Assembly: GCF_011398155.1 (NCBI RefSeq)
Contig: NZ_AP021888.1
Span: 789,501 to 853,500 of the forward strand
Direction of reading: 5' to 3'
DNA length: 64,000 nt
Source of the DNA: Thiosulfativibrio zosterae
Lineage (GTDB): Bacteria > Pseudomonadota > Gammaproteobacteria > Thiomicrospirales > Thiomicrospiraceae
Of the stretch, positions 29,383-39,612 are shown in pieces (position 1 is the stretch's first letter; each line of letters begins with the position of its first letter). The position numbers were made by a program, and so were the translations under genes. The notes below the pieces were generated by a model. It had not been told where the DNA came from, made no database searches, and saw only the letters and a list, made by a program, of their open reading frames with translations.

Positions 29383-30789
29383 ATGAAAGATAAAGTAAAA
29401 CAAATTCATTTTGTAGGTATAGGTGGTGTCGGTATGGCTGGCATTGCAGAAGTTTGCCTTAGTTTAGGCTATTTGGTGAGTGGTTCGGATATTAATGAAA
29501 ATCCTACCGTCGAACGTCTCAAATCCTTGGGTGCAAAAATTCAAAATGGTCATGCTGCCGCCTTTGCAAAAAGTGCAGATGTGTTAGTGGTTTCAAGCGC
29601 CATTCCTAAAAATAACCCTGAAGTCGACTGGGCGAGAGAAGCCAGAATTCCAGTGATTCCAAGAGCGGCTATGCTGGCTGAACTGATGCGAATGCAGTAT
29701 GGTATCGCCATTGCAGGCACCCACGGAAAAACCACCACCACCAGTTTAACGGCTGCTGTTTTAACCCAAGGTGGCGTTGATCCAACTTATGTTATCGGTG
29801 GTAAATTGAATAAGGTGGGGTCTAATGCGCGGCTAGGTTCAAGCAAATATTTGGTTGCCGAAGCAGATGAATCCGATGCGTCTTTTTTACACCTCACTCC
29901 GATGGTTTCCGTCGTGACTAATATCGATGAAGATCACATGGAAACCTATCAGGGCGACTATCAACAGCTCGAAAACACGTTTGTTGAGTTCATTCATCGC
30001 TTACCTTTTTATGGGCTGGCCATTTTATGTATAGATGATGTCAATGTTCGCCAAATTTTGCCTAAGCTGAGTCGTAAATTAATCACCTATGGACTCAGTG
30101 AAGATGCTGACGTGCAAGGGTTTGCACTAGAGCCTTTAGGGTTAAAAACCCGCTTTAAAGTGCGTAGTACATTTCAGCCAGACTTTGAGGTGTTATTGAA
30201 CACGCCTGGAGAGCACAATGTCCGAAATGCATTAGCCGCAATTTCCATTGGCTTAGAGTTGGGCATTGCCATAGAAGATATTCAAGTTGCGTTATTAGAG
30301 TTCTCGGGCGTGGGGCGACGCTTTGAAGTGTATCCCAACCGTCTGATTGGGCAGTCGAATGTCACTATGGTTGATGATTATGGTCATCATCCAACTGAGC
30401 TTTTAGCCACTTTACAGACGGCTCGGGTTGCCTTTCCTGATAAACGCTTAGTATTGGTTTTTCAACCGCATCGCTTTTCGCGGACCCGAGATTTGTTTGA
30501 TGAATTTGTTCAAGCGTTTGTTCAAGCCGATTTATTAATTTTGTTAGATGTATATGCGGCAGGCGAAGCACATTTGCCAGCATTCGATTCAAAAGCCTTG
30601 TTGCAAGCCTTGAGATTGAGGGGCTACAAAAATAGTGTACATGTTGAGAGCGAAACGCAGTTAAATGAAGTGGCAAAAGACATTCTAGTAGATGGTGATT
30701 TGGTGTTGGTGATGGGCGCCGGAGATGTGGGGCAAATCGCTAAGCATTGGAAGGAACAAGCATTTACCCTTTTGGAGCAAGCACAATGA
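29383..30789 (+). CDS. murC: UDP-N-acetylmuramate:L-alanine ligase MurC
   Basis: First Mur ligase, adding L-alanine to UDP-MurNAc. The 468-residue product has the N-terminal UDP-binding loop GIGGVGMAGIAE, ATP P-loop AGTHGKTTTT, the EADESDASF catalytic segment, NIDEDHM, and the DDYGHHPTE segment. It opens the second block of the division cluster, 23 kb from murG. Its stop overlaps ddl as ATGA. Confidence 0.97.
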   Translation: MKDKVKQIHFVGIGGVGMAGIAEVCLSLGYLVSGSDINENPTVERLKSLGAKIQNGHAAAFAKSADVLVVSSAIPKNNPEVDWAREARIPVIPRAAMLAELMRMQYGIAIAGTHGKTTTTSLTAAVLTQGGVDPTYVIGGKLNKVGSNARLGSSKYLVAEADESDASFLHLTPMVSVVTNIDEDHMETYQGDYQQLENTFVEFIHRLPFYGLAILCIDDVNVRQILPKLSRKLITYGLSEDADVQGFALEPLGLKTRFKVRSTFQPDFEVLLNTPGEHNVRNALAAISIGLELGIAIEDIQVALLEFSGVGRRFEVYPNRLIGQSNVTMVDDYGHHPTELLATLQTARVAFPDKRLVLVFQPHRFSRTRDLFDEFVQAFVQADLLILLDVYAAGEAHLPAFDSKALLQALRLRGYKNSVHVESETQLNEVAKDILVDGDLVLVMGAGDVGQIAKHWKEQAFTLLEQAQ

Positions 30790-31766
30790 GTCAGGCTTTG
30801 AATGATATGATAGAAACATCCATTGACCTCAAGCAGTCCTTAGGAAAAGTGGCAGTTTTAATGGGCGGTTGGGCGGCAGAAAGACCCATTTCGTTAAAAA
30901 GTGGCCAAGCAGTTACCCTGGCTTTAAAAGCTCAGGGCATTGATGCCACCGCTTGTGATGTTCAGTGCCTTGAAGATGTCATTAAGGTCACTGAAACCTT
31001 TGATAGAGCCTTCATTACCTTACATGGTCGTTGGGGTGAAGATGGCACTGTGCAAGCCTTACTGGACTCGTTAAAGTTTCCTTACACGGGCAGTGGCATG
31101 GCGGCATCAGCCATCGCTATGGATAAGTTACGCACCAAATGGATGTGGCGAGGTGCGGGTTTGCCAACGCCTAATTTTGTCTTAGTTTCACCCACGCAAC
31201 CGCTCAACCTAACGCACTTTGAATTAGAGTTTCCAGTCATTGTTAAGCCCATTCATGAAGGCTCTAGTATTGGTATGCGCAAGGTCAATGGACTTGAAGC
31301 CTTGGCGGAAGCTGTAAGTTATGCGCAGCAGTTTGACAGTGAAATCTTAATTGAGCAGTGGGTCACTGGCCGAGAGTTTACCGGCGCTGTTTTGTTAGGG
31401 CAGGCTTTGCCTTTGATTGAACTTAAAACCACGCATGATTTTTATGATTACGAGGCAAAATATTTTGCCAACGATACGCAATATTTATGTCCAGCCAGTT
31501 TGCCAGACGAGTTGGTTAAAACGCTCCCCGACATGATTATTAAAGCCTTTGAGGTGGTCGGTGCCAAAGATTGGGGGCGAGTGGATTTTATGTTGGATCA
31601 AAACATGAACCCTTGGTTAATTGAAATCAATACCGTGCCGGGCATGACGGACCATAGCTTAGTGCCAATGGCGGCAAAAGCGGCGAATATTTCGTTTGAG
31701 GCGTTGGTTTTAAAATTGATTTCCGCCACTTTGCTGCCCGCCACTACTACATCAGCGAAAGTGTAA
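30786..31766 (+). CDS. ddl: D-alanine:D-alanine ligase Ddl
   Basis: ATP-grasp ligase forming D-Ala-D-Ala for murein precursors. The 326-residue product has the substrate segment GGWAAERPISL with the key Glu, HGRWGEDG, the ATP loop EGSSIGM, and the metal-binding EINTVPGMT near the C-terminus. The ATG at 30786 overlaps the murC stop; an upstream extension in murC is not conserved. ftsQ begins in the stop (TAATG). The first motif differs slightly from the usual GGxSAERE. Confidence 0.95.
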   Translation: MSQALNDMIETSIDLKQSLGKVAVLMGGWAAERPISLKSGQAVTLALKAQGIDATACDVQCLEDVIKVTETFDRAFITLHGRWGEDGTVQALLDSLKFPYTGSGMAASAIAMDKLRTKWMWRGAGLPTPNFVLVSPTQPLNLTHFELEFPVIVKPIHEGSSIGMRKVNGLEALAEAVSYAQQFDSEILIEQWVTGREFTGAVLLGQALPLIELKTTHDFYDYEAKYFANDTQYLCPASLPDELVKTLPDMIIKAFEVVGAKDWGRVDFMLDQNMNPWLIEINTVPGMTDHSLVPMAAKAANISFEALVLKLISATLLPATTTSAKV

Positions 31767-32524
31767 TGGTTGCTTGGAAACCTTCAAAAAAATGGCTTTT
31801 GGCAGCGCTGCTGTTGCTCAGTCTAGGCATTTTTGGAGTGTTGGTCATTTTGCCAGCTGATTTCAGTCAATCGATTAAGTCTGAAGCTGAGGTGTCATCC
31901 GAGTTTTATCCCATCAAGCAGTTTAAAGTTGTTTCTACCATTAAAGAGTTGAATCAGGCAGATATAGATCAAGTCATCCAACCCTATATCGGCCAATCTT
32001 TTTGGCGAATCCCTTTGCAGCAAGTTCAAGCTGAATTGACTCGATTGGATTGGGTTTTTAGAGCAGAGGTTCGTCGAGTTTGGCCGGATACGCTTTTGGT
32101 TAGGATTCAAGAACAAGAGCCCGTGGTGCGTTGGAAAGAGTTTGGTCTGCTGAATAATCAGGGCGAATTGTTTTATCCCAAATCGATAGACCCTTTTGAG
32201 CGGTTGGTGGTTCTCAGTGGCGATGAATTACGCTCGCGAGACTTGTTAAAGGTATTGGCGCAGCTTCAACAGGCTTTAGATGATGGGGGATGGATTATTC
32301 GCCGCCTCAGCGAGCAAGCCGATGGCGTATGGCGCTTGGAGCTAACCCAAGGCTTGGTTTTGTGGCTTGACCCGGAGAATTGGCAACACAAAATTAAGCG
32401 TTGGTTGATTGCTTATCAGCAAGTTTCTAAGGAAACTAGAAAAGTCGCAGAGGAAATTGATTTGCGCTATAGTAATGGGTTTGTTATAAAGCAACATTCA
32501 GAGCAACAATTGACCTCATCATAG
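31766..32524 (+). CDS. ftsQ: Cell division protein FtsQ
   Basis: Bitopic divisome protein linking early and late division proteins. The 252 residues comprise a short cytoplasmic tail, one membrane helix (about 9-29), a POTRA domain (IKELNQADIDQVIQPYIGQSFWRI) and the beta domain with WPDTLLVRIQEQEPVVRW. It overlaps ddl by one base (TAATG). Order ddl-ftsQ-ftsA is standard. Confidence 0.94.
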   Translation: MVAWKPSKKWLLAALLLLSLGIFGVLVILPADFSQSIKSEAEVSSEFYPIKQFKVVSTIKELNQADIDQVIQPYIGQSFWRIPLQQVQAELTRLDWVFRAEVRRVWPDTLLVRIQEQEPVVRWKEFGLLNNQGELFYPKSIDPFERLVVLSGDELRSRDLLKVLAQLQQALDDGGWIIRRLSEQADGVWRLELTQGLVLWLDPENWQHKIKRWLIAYQQVSKETRKVAEEIDLRYSNGFVIKQHSEQQLTSS

Positions 32525-32578
32525 CTGACTATTTTGTAGTAAAACGATATTAGAATTAAAAACAGGGTGATTTTACAC

Positions 32579-33832
32579 ATGGCTCGTAAACAAGCGACAA
32601 CCGAAAATATTATTATTGGATTGGATATCGGTACATCCAAAATTGCGGCGATTATTGGTAAGGTCAAGTCGGATGGTGGAATTGAAGTTGTCGGTATGGG
32701 GCGCTATCCATCTAAAGGTCTTAAAAAAGGCGTGGTAGTTAATATTGATGCTACGGTAGAGTCTATTCAACGCGCCATCGACGAAGCTGAAAGAATGTCT
32801 GGTGTGACAGCGCATTCTGTTTATGTGGGCATTGCTGGTAGTCATATTTCAAGTTTCAACTCTAATGGTATGGTGGCAATCAGTCATAAAGAGGTGGGTG
32901 AAGAAGATATTGCCCGCGTGATAGATGCTGCCAAGACGATTGCGATTCCCAGTGATCAAGAAGTGTTACATATTTTGCCTCAAGAATTTATGATTGACAG
33001 CCAAGGTGGTATTCGTGAACCCATAGGTATGTCTGGTGTGCGTTTAGAAGCAAAAGTACACATGGTGACGGGTTCTGTGAGTGCCGCGCAAAATATCACT
33101 AAATGTGTTGAGCGCTGTGGGCTGGTTGTTGCTGATTTGGTTTTAGAACAGTTAGCGTCCAGTGAAGCGGTGTTATCTGAAGATGAAAAAGAATTGGGTG
33201 TTTGTCTGGTTGATATTGGGGGCGGCACAACCGATATAGCGGTTTTTCAACAAGGCGCTATTCGTCACACGGCAGTCATACCCATTGCCGGAGACCAAGC
33301 GACCAATGACATTGCCCATGCTTTCCGTACGCCAACCAGCGCCGCTGAAGATATTAAAAAACGCTATGCTTGTGCAATTAGCCAGCTGATTGCCAACGAT
33401 GAAGAAATTGAAGTGCCGAGTGTGGGGGATAGACCCGCACGCTGTTTGTCGCGCCGTTCATTGGTTGATGTGATTGAGCCGCGCTATGAGGAGCTTTTTC
33501 AGCTAATTCAAGCAGAGCTACGCCGTGCAGGATTTGAGAATAAGTTGGCCGCTGGCGTGGTCTTAACTGGCGGCAGTTCTTTAGTTGAGGGGGCTGTTGA
33601 GTTGGCAGAAGAGGTGTTTCATATGCCAGTGCGCTTAGGCCTGCCTCATGGTGTAACGGGGCTGAAGGAGGAGGTAAATAGTCCTTCTTATGCAACAACC
33701 GTGGGATTGTTAATGTTTGCACAGCGCCATTTATCTGCCGCTAAGCCTGAAGAAAATCGTCCTAACAAAAAAACGCAAGATGTTCAGTCTGTTTTTGACA
33801 GCATGAAAAATTGGTTCAAGAAAAGTTTTTAA
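32579..33832 (+). CDS. ftsA: Cell division protein FtsA
   Basis: Actin-like ATPase that anchors FtsZ to the membrane. The 417-residue protein has the nucleotide-binding phosphate loop LDIGTSKI, the VDIGGGTTD segment, and the TGGSSLVEG adenosine loop. A C-terminal amphipathic tip (NWFKKSF) matches the membrane-targeting sequence. The ATG at 32579 follows a GGGTG ribosome-binding site; a GTG four codons upstream is less likely. ftsZ should follow but does not; a terminator and then lpxC come next. Confidence 0.96.
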   Translation: MARKQATTENIIIGLDIGTSKIAAIIGKVKSDGGIEVVGMGRYPSKGLKKGVVVNIDATVESIQRAIDEAERMSGVTAHSVYVGIAGSHISSFNSNGMVAISHKEVGEEDIARVIDAAKTIAIPSDQEVLHILPQEFMIDSQGGIREPIGMSGVRLEAKVHMVTGSVSAAQNITKCVERCGLVVADLVLEQLASSEAVLSEDEKELGVCLVDIGGGTTDIAVFQQGAIRHTAVIPIAGDQATNDIAHAFRTPTSAAEDIKKRYACAISQLIANDEEIEVPSVGDRPARCLSRRSLVDVIEPRYEELFQLIQAELRRAGFENKLAAGVVLTGGSSLVEGAVELAEEVFHMPVRLGLPHGVTGLKEEVNSPSYATTVGLLMFAQRHLSAAKPEENRPNKKTQDVQSVFDSMKNWFKKSF

Positions 33833-33859
33833 GCTGAGCTGGCCTAGTTTTATAAAATC

Positions 33860-33884
33860 AACGCCCACTTAGGGCGTTTTTTTT
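33860..33884 (+). terminator. Rho-independent terminator after ftsA
   Basis: AACGCCC / GGGCGTT stem, loop ACTTA, then eight T. It closes the murC-ddl-ftsQ-ftsA unit. Confidence 0.9.
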
Positions 33885-33964
33885 GGTGTGCAAGATTTGA
33901 TTTGGACGGTCGTATTATTAAATTTATGTTAATATTTGCAGTTTAGAAGACAGAGAAAAGAATC

Positions 33965-34888
33965 GTGAATCAAAGAACACTGGCAAACACCATTAAGGCG
34001 AAAGGCGTCGGTTTACATACTGGGCATGAAGCCGTAATGACCCTTCGTCCAGCACCGGTAGATACAGGCGTTATATTTCGTCGAACAGATTTGTCGCCAG
34101 TGGTTGAGTTTAAAGTGGCACCTGATTTGGTTGGCGAAACCATGTTGTGTACCACCATTTTGAAAGATGATGGGTGTGGTGGCCTTGCCAAAATTGCCAC
34201 GATTGAGCATTTAATGTCTGCGCTAGCGGGTGTCGGTGTTGATAATTTATATATTGATTTAACGGCCGATGAAGTCCCGATTATGGACGGAAGCTCCTCA
34301 CACTTCATATTTTTACTGCAGTCTGCCGGAATTCAAATTCAAGATTCACCGAAAAAATTTATTAGAGTTTTAAAGTCGGTGACGGTTGAAAACAATAAAG
34401 GCGGTATCGCCAATTTTAAACCTTACGAAGGCTATCGTTTAAATTTTTCGATAGATTTCGATCACCCCGCTTTTGATAAAACCGCTGAAAAAATGACCTT
34501 AGAGTTTTCATCCACGGCTTATTTTAAAGAAGTCAGCAGAGCTCGCACCTTTGGTTTTATGAAAGACATGGAAATGTTGCGTTCCAAAAATCTAGGTTTG
34601 GGTGCCGGTTTACATAATGCGATTGGTCTAGATGAAAAAGGCGTTATGAACGAAGAAGGGCTGCGAGATAAGGACGAGTTTGTGCGTCATAAAATTTTAG
34701 ATGCCGTTGGCGATTTATTTATGGCAGGTTATGCGTTGGTGGGTGAGTTTACCGCTCATAAATCAGGCCATGCTCTGAATAATGAATTGATTCGTGCCTT
34801 GATGGCCGATTCCGATGCTTATGAAATCGTAACCTATGATTCAGGCGAACCGCCAATTCATTATGGCAGTAGCAAAATACTGCTGTAA
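33965..34888 (+). CDS. lpxC: UDP-3-O-acyl-N-acetylglucosamine deacetylase LpxC
   Basis: Zinc deacetylase that commits UDP-GlcNAc derivatives to lipid A synthesis. Recognisable segments are KGVGLHTG, the zinc-binding IEHLMSAL, PIMDGSSSHF, RTFGFM and the second zinc motif HKILDAVGDL followed by GHALNN. The 307-residue length is normal. It starts at GTG with GAGAAAAGA upstream. It lies in the usual place before dciA and secA, but ftsZ is missing before it. Confidence 0.96.
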   Translation: MNQRTLANTIKAKGVGLHTGHEAVMTLRPAPVDTGVIFRRTDLSPVVEFKVAPDLVGETMLCTTILKDDGCGGLAKIATIEHLMSALAGVGVDNLYIDLTADEVPIMDGSSSHFIFLLQSAGIQIQDSPKKFIRVLKSVTVENNKGGIANFKPYEGYRLNFSIDFDHPAFDKTAEKMTLEFSSTAYFKEVSRARTFGFMKDMEMLRSKNLGLGAGLHNAIGLDEKGVMNEEGLRDKDEFVRHKILDAVGDLFMAGYALVGEFTAHKSGHALNNELIRALMADSDAYEIVTYDSGEPPIHYGSSKILL

Positions 34889-34900
34889 AATTTTATCTGC

Positions 34901-34917
34901 AAACTTAATCTAAGTTT
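34901..34917. repeat. Small inverted repeat between lpxC and dciA
   Basis: AAACTTA-ATC-TAAGTTT, with two further TAAGTTT copies just downstream. It may act as a weak terminator at the convergent gene ends; there is no strong T run. Confidence 0.3.
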
Positions 34918-34945
34918 ATCGATTTAAGTTTACCCATCTAAGTTT

Positions 34946-35374
34946 TTATTCTTCTAAAGCGCGTTGGCTCAGTTTTTCTAATGCGCTACTCAATCCCTTG
35001 CTGTGAACTTTCTGACTTAAAAGTCGCATTTCATTTGCGCAACTGAGCGTTGGGCGTTCCATGGTTTGCGGCTTGATTAAAGTCCTTTCTGCAATGGGCA
35101 ATATTTGAATTTTGATTCGCTGTAATCTTAAGTGCGGGAAATGAGTTTGATATTCTTTAAGCAATTCTGGCTCAAAAAATCGCAGTTGGGTGCTCCACAA
35201 ATTATCATCTAGTTGGCAGATTAAAGTGTTTTCTTCAAATCCAACCCCAATTAAATGGGGTTTGAGCTTTTCAGATAGGCAAGATTGTCCAAGGCTGAGC
35301 AGTGCCTGAAAAAGCTCTGCTTGCTCCATAATGTGTGCTAATCCATGGCCAGATTGATTTAGGAGTGATTTCAT
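34946..35374 (-). CDS. dciA: DciA-like (DUF721) replicative helicase loader candidate
   Basis: A 142-residue protein between lpxC and secA on the opposite strand, the place where DUF721/DciA lies in many gammaproteobacteria. The N-terminal LFQALLSLGQSCLSEKLKPHLIGVGFEENTLICQLDDNLWSTQLRF region follows the DUF721 pattern of a small alpha-beta domain ending in a Trp-x-x-x-Leu segment. DciA replaces DnaC/DnaI as the DnaB loader in many bacteria. Assignment rests on position and pattern, so it is moderately sure. It converges on lpxC. Confidence 0.7.
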   Translation of the reverse strand: MKSLLNQSGHGLAHIMEQAELFQALLSLGQSCLSEKLKPHLIGVGFEENTLICQLDDNLWSTQLRFFEPELLKEYQTHFPHLRLQRIKIQILPIAERTLIKPQTMERPTLSCANEMRLLSQKVHSKGLSSALEKLSQRALEE

Positions 35375-35527
35375 GTTTAAGCCTGTGGTTGTATGCTAGA
35401 ATATTTTCCATTTTTTACAGTGTTGCACATTTTAGCGCAAAGCACAAAAACTCAATATTTGGTGTTTGCTGATTGGTAAGATCAGTCGCTGTCCTTATTT
35501 TAGACGAAATATTTGGAACCTTGATAC

Positions 35528-38272
35528 ATGGCATTTAATCTTTTCAAAAAGCTATTTGGTAGTCGTAATGACCGTATATTAAAACAGTACGCAAAACGAG
35601 TTGCACAAATTAATGAGCTAGAAGCAAGCTATGAGATGCTGTCTGATGAAGCCCTAAAAGCCAAAACCCAAGAGTTTCAAGCCAGCTTGGCCAGTGGTGT
35701 TTCCTTAGATGAACTTTTAGTACCTGCTTTTGCAACGGTTCGTGAGGCGGGTAAGCGCGTGTTAGGTATGCGTCACTATGATGTGCAGTTGATTGGGGGG
35801 ATGGCTCTGCATTTTGGCAATATTGCCGAAATGAGAACGGGTGAAGGTAAAACGCTGGTGGCAACTCTGGCAGCTTATTTAAATGCCTTACCCGGAAAAG
35901 GCGTGCATGTGATAACGGTGAACGACTATCTGGCCGCGCGTGATGGCGAATGGATGGGGCGTCTGTTTGAGTTTTTAGGGTTGAGCACGGGCATTATTGT
36001 TTCTGGCCAAAGTAGCCAAGAAAAGCAATTAGCTTATGCCATGGATATTACCTACGGCACCAACAATGAATTTGGTTTTGACTATCTGCGTGACAATATG
36101 GCGATTTATCCTGAAGAGCGCGTGATGCGTGGCCAGTATTTTGCCATAGTTGATGAAGTGGATTCTATTTTAATTGATGAAGCCAGAACCCCTTTAATTA
36201 TCTCTGGACCAGCGGAAGACAAAGCCGATATTTATCGCCGTATTAATCCGTTGGTGCAGCATTTAGAACGCGGCGAAGAAGATAAAGAAACCAAAACTTC
36301 AACCGGTGACTACACGGTTGATGAAAAGCATAAACAGGTTTATTTAACCGATCAAGGTTATGAAAAATTTGAAACCCTATTGATTGAAGCTGGTTTGTTG
36401 AATGATGGCGAGTCCTTATATGACCTAGAACATATCAGCCTCATGAAGCACATTCTAGCGGCTTTAAGAGCCAATGTGCTTTATGAGAAAAACACGGCTT
36501 ATATCGTGCAAGATGGTGAAGTGGTCATCATTGATGAGTTTACCGGCCGTAAAATGCAAGGTCGCCGTTGGGGAGATGGCTTGCACCAAGCGGTAGAAGC
36601 CAAAGAAGGCTTGACCATTCAGCCAGAAAGCCAAACCTATGCATCGATTACTTTCCAAAACTATTTCAGACAGTATGAAAAACTTTCAGGTATGACAGGG
36701 ACTGCTGATACAGAAGCCGGCGAGTTTTTGTCGACTTACAGCTTAGAAGTTGTGGTTATTCCGCCTAACAAAATCCCTCAGCGTAATGATTTACCCGATT
36801 TGGTGTTTTTGGACATGGAAGGAAAATTTTCAGCCATTATTCGCGATATCAAAACCATTCATGAAACCAAACAACCCATCTTAGTGGGTACGGCTTCGAT
36901 TGAAATGTCGGAAATGTTGTCGAGTTTATTAACCCAAGCAAAAATTCCACACAATGTTTTGAATGCAAAACAACATGAGAAAGAGGCTTATGTCATTGCC
37001 CAGGCAGGTCGTCCCGGTGCAATCACCATTGCCACTAACATGGCAGGTCGTGGAACCGATATCGTGCTCGGCGGTAACTTGGAGATGGAAATTGACTCAC
37101 TCGAAGATCCAACGCCTGAGAAGATTGCCGAGTTAAAAGAACAATGGAAAGCTCGCCACGCGGAAGTTTTGTCATGTGGTGGTTTGATGGTAATAGGTTC
37201 TGAGCGCCATGAGTCGCGTCGTATCGATAACCAATTAAGAGGTCGTTCGGGGCGTCAAGGCGATGTGGGCACCACGCGTTTCTATTTGTCTTTGGATGAT
37301 GATTTAATGCGCCGCTTTGCCTCTGAGAGCGTTAAAAACATGATGCGTAAATTGGGCATGCGTTCTGATGAGCCAATTGAGCATAAAATGGTTTCTAAGT
37401 CCATTGAACGCGCTCAAAAACAAGTCGAGCGTATGTATCAAGATGAGCGCGCCAATTTGTTGAAGTTTGATAATATTTCAAATGAACAACGCAAAGTCGT
37501 CTACTCTCAGCGTAATGAACTGATGGATACCGATGAAGTGGGGGAAACCATTGATTCGATTCGCAGTGCAGTATTAACCGATATTATGGGCAGATTTGTG
37601 CCACAAGGCAGTTTGGTTGAGCAATGGAATGTCGCTGGATTAACCCAAGCCCTAGAAGAAGAATTTAGCTTAACTTTAGATATTCAGGGTTGGTTGGATG
37701 CTGATAAATCCATGTACGAAGAGCAGTTGCGTGAAAAACTGATCGCCGAAGCCGATGCTCTTTATCAGGCTAAGATGGCTGGTGTGGATGTTAAAACTCG
37801 CCATCATTTTGAAAAAGAAGTGTTGTTGCGTACTATTGATCAGCAATGGCGTGCACACTTGATGGAAATGGATTATTTGCGTCGTTGGATTCATTTAAAA
37901 GGTTATGCACAGCAAGAACCTTTCCAGCAATATCGTCAGCAGTCCGCCAAAATGTTTGAGGATTTCTTACACGAGGTTATGTTTGAAACCATTCAATTGC
38001 TTTCAAGAGTGCAAATTCAGAGTCCTGAGGATGTTGAGGCTTATGAAGCTCGTCAAAATGCTGAACGCCCACAGCATCTAGAGGCAAGTCATCCGGCAGC
38101 GCAAGGCATTCAAGCAGCAATGACGGCAGAAGTTGAAGAAGTTGTGGAGTCATCGGTGACAGACACCGACTCAGAAACTTATCGTCGTGAACAGCCTAAG
38201 GTAGGACGTAACGATCCTTGCCCTTGCGGTTCAGGCAAAAAATATAAACAATGTTGTGGTAAATTAAGCTAA
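35528..38272 (+). CDS. secA: Preprotein translocase ATPase SecA
   Basis: Motor ATPase of Sec protein export. The 914-residue product shows Walker [29 protein letters not shown], the second nucleotide-binding fold ([14 protein letters not shown]), the RGRSGRQGD segment, and the C-terminal zinc-binding [14 protein letters not shown] small hairpin lies in the leader but no secM-like gene is seen. A terminator follows. Confidence 0.97.
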   Translation: MAFNLFKKLFGSRNDRILKQYAKRVAQINELEASYEMLSDEALKAKTQEFQASLASGVSLDELLVPAFATVREAGKRVLGMRHYDVQLIGGMALHFGNIAEMRTGEGKTLVATLAAYLNALPGKGVHVITVNDYLAARDGEWMGRLFEFLGLSTGIIVSGQSSQEKQLAYAMDITYGTNNEFGFDYLRDNMAIYPEERVMRGQYFAIVDEVDSILIDEARTPLIISGPAEDKADIYRRINPLVQHLERGEEDKETKTSTGDYTVDEKHKQVYLTDQGYEKFETLLIEAGLLNDGESLYDLEHISLMKHILAALRANVLYEKNTAYIVQDGEVVIIDEFTGRKMQGRRWGDGLHQAVEAKEGLTIQPESQTYASITFQNYFRQYEKLSGMTGTADTEAGEFLSTYSLEVVVIPPNKIPQRNDLPDLVFLDMEGKFSAIIRDIKTIHETKQPILVGTASIEMSEMLSSLLTQAKIPHNVLNAKQHEKEAYVIAQAGRPGAITIATNMAGRGTDIVLGGNLEMEIDSLEDPTPEKIAELKEQWKARHAEVLSCGGLMVIGSERHESRRIDNQLRGRSGRQGDVGTTRFYLSLDDDLMRRFASESVKNMMRKLGMRSDEPIEHKMVSKSIERAQKQVERMYQDERANLLKFDNISNEQRKVVYSQRNELMDTDEVGETIDSIRSAVLTDIMGRFVPQGSLVEQWNVAGLTQALEEEFSLTLDIQGWLDADKSMYEEQLREKLIAEADALYQAKMAGVDVKTRHHFEKEVLLRTIDQQWRAHLMEMDYLRRWIHLKGYAQQEPFQQYRQQSAKMFEDFLHEVMFETIQLLSRVQIQSPEDVEAYEARQNAERPQHLEASHPAAQGIQAAMTAEVEEVVESSVTDTDSETYRREQPKVGRNDPCPCGSGKKYKQCCGKLS

Positions 38273-38306
38273 AACTTGGTTTACAATTTGATTTAACATT
38301 TCGTTC

Positions 38307-38346
38307 AAATCCACCCTAAGCCCTAGAAACTTATGGTGGATTTTTA
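38307..38346 (+). terminator. Rho-independent terminator after secA
   Basis: AAATCCACC / GGTGGATTT stem with inner TAAG / CTTA pairing and a T run at the end. Confidence 0.8.
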
Positions 38347-38376
38347 GCATTTATCGTCCGCTCAGGAGGCTTTATC

Positions 38377-39585
38377 ATGGTTCAGGCAGTTAACAATCAT
38401 CCTATTTCTGGTGTTTATTTAGGCACTACACAAGCGGGCATCAAAAAACCAGGTAAAACCGATATCGTGGTCATGAAATTTGTTGAAGGCAGCTTAACAG
38501 CCGGTACTTTTACATTGAATCAATTCTGCGCGGCTCCGGTTACTTTGGCAAAACGCTATCTCAGTACGCATGCGCCGCGTGCGTTGTTAATTAACAGCGG
38601 TAATGCTAATGCGGGTACTGGCAAACAAGGTTTGTTAGATGCCGAAGCGACCTGTGCTTGGGTTGCTCAAGAGTTAGGCTGTGCCGTTGAAGAAGTGCTG
38701 CCATTTTCGACAGGGGTTATTGGGCAAAATTTACCCCTCGCAAAATTTGAAAAAGGCATTCCAGATGCTGTTGCCAATTTAACCGTGTCAGGATGGGATA
38801 ATGCTGCGAGAGGCATTATGACCACGGATTTGGTGCCCAAACAAGTCAGCAAACAAATCGAAATTGACGGGCATTTGGTTACCATGACAGGTATAGCTAA
38901 GGGTTCAGGGATGATTCATCCCAATATGGCGACTATGCTTGGTTTTGCTGCAACAGACGCTAAAATTAACCAGGCCTGCTTGCAACAAGCTTTAAGTGAC
39001 GCTGTAAAAGTATCATTTAACCGCATTACCGTGGATGGAGATACTTCTACCAACGATGCTTGCACCTTAACAGCAACACAACAAGTGAATATGCCTATGA
39101 TTGAGTCGGTTGATTCAGCGGCTTATCAGTTGTTTTCTGGCGCAGTGACGGAAATGATGCTGGAGTTAGCACAAATGATTGTGCGCGATGGTGAGGGGGC
39201 GACTAAGTTTGTCACCGTGGAAGTTAATGAAGGCGCCACCGCTGAAGAATGTTTAAAAGTCGCCAACACAATTGCGCTATCACCCTTGGTTAAAACGGCT
39301 TTGTTTGCTTCAGACCCTAATTGGGGGCGTATTTTAGCGGCGGTTGGCCGAGCGGGTGTCGAAAATTTAGACATAGATGCTTTAGAAATTTATCTAGGCG
39401 ATGTATGTATTGTTAGGGATGGTGGACGTGCTGCAGAGTACACTGAAGAAGCGGGTCAAGCGGTGATGAATGAAACTGACATTAAAATTCGGGTAGATTT
39501 AAAACGCGGTTATGTCACCGAAACCGTTTGGACAACCGACTTTTCATATGATTATGTGAAAATTAATGCCGAGTATCGCTCTTAA
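38377..39585 (+). CDS. argJ: Ornithine acetyltransferase / N-acetylglutamate synthase ArgJ
   Basis: Self-cleaving enzyme of the cyclic arginine pathway that moves the acetyl group from N-acetylornithine to glutamate. The 402-residue product has the autoproteolysis segment GSGMIHPNMATML, nucleophile Thr186, and the INSGNANAGTG segment. argA is also present at 47.6-48.9 kb, so both ways of making N-acetylglutamate exist. Two genes downstream is coaE. The partial repeat AACCAGGCCTGC at 38969-38980 lacks the 3' half. Confidence 0.95.
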   Translation: MVQAVNNHPISGVYLGTTQAGIKKPGKTDIVVMKFVEGSLTAGTFTLNQFCAAPVTLAKRYLSTHAPRALLINSGNANAGTGKQGLLDAEATCAWVAQELGCAVEEVLPFSTGVIGQNLPLAKFEKGIPDAVANLTVSGWDNAARGIMTTDLVPKQVSKQIEIDGHLVTMTGIAKGSGMIHPNMATMLGFAATDAKINQACLQQALSDAVKVSFNRITVDGDTSTNDACTLTATQQVNMPMIESVDSAAYQLFSGAVTEMMLELAQMIVRDGEGATKFVTVEVNEGATAEECLKVANTIALSPLVKTALFASDPNWGRILAAVGRAGVENLDIDALEIYLGDVCIVRDGGRAAEYTEEAGQAVMNETDIKIRVDLKRGYVTETVWTTDFSYDYVKINAEYRS

Positions 39586-39612
39586 GCGAATGCTATATTT
39601 TGGGAAAGCGTG

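Noticed and set aside
33378-33722. Long antisense open frame inside ftsA
   Set aside because: It lies wholly opposite a well-conserved gene, shows no family signature, and the composition is that of a mirror frame. The same applies to the other antisense frames inside murF, secA, ilvD, leuA and the sox genes.
35469-35485. SecM-like arrest leader or regulatory hairpin before secA
   Set aside because: Only a 5-bp stem (CTGAT / ATCAG) is present, and no small open frame with an arrest-like sequence lies before secA.
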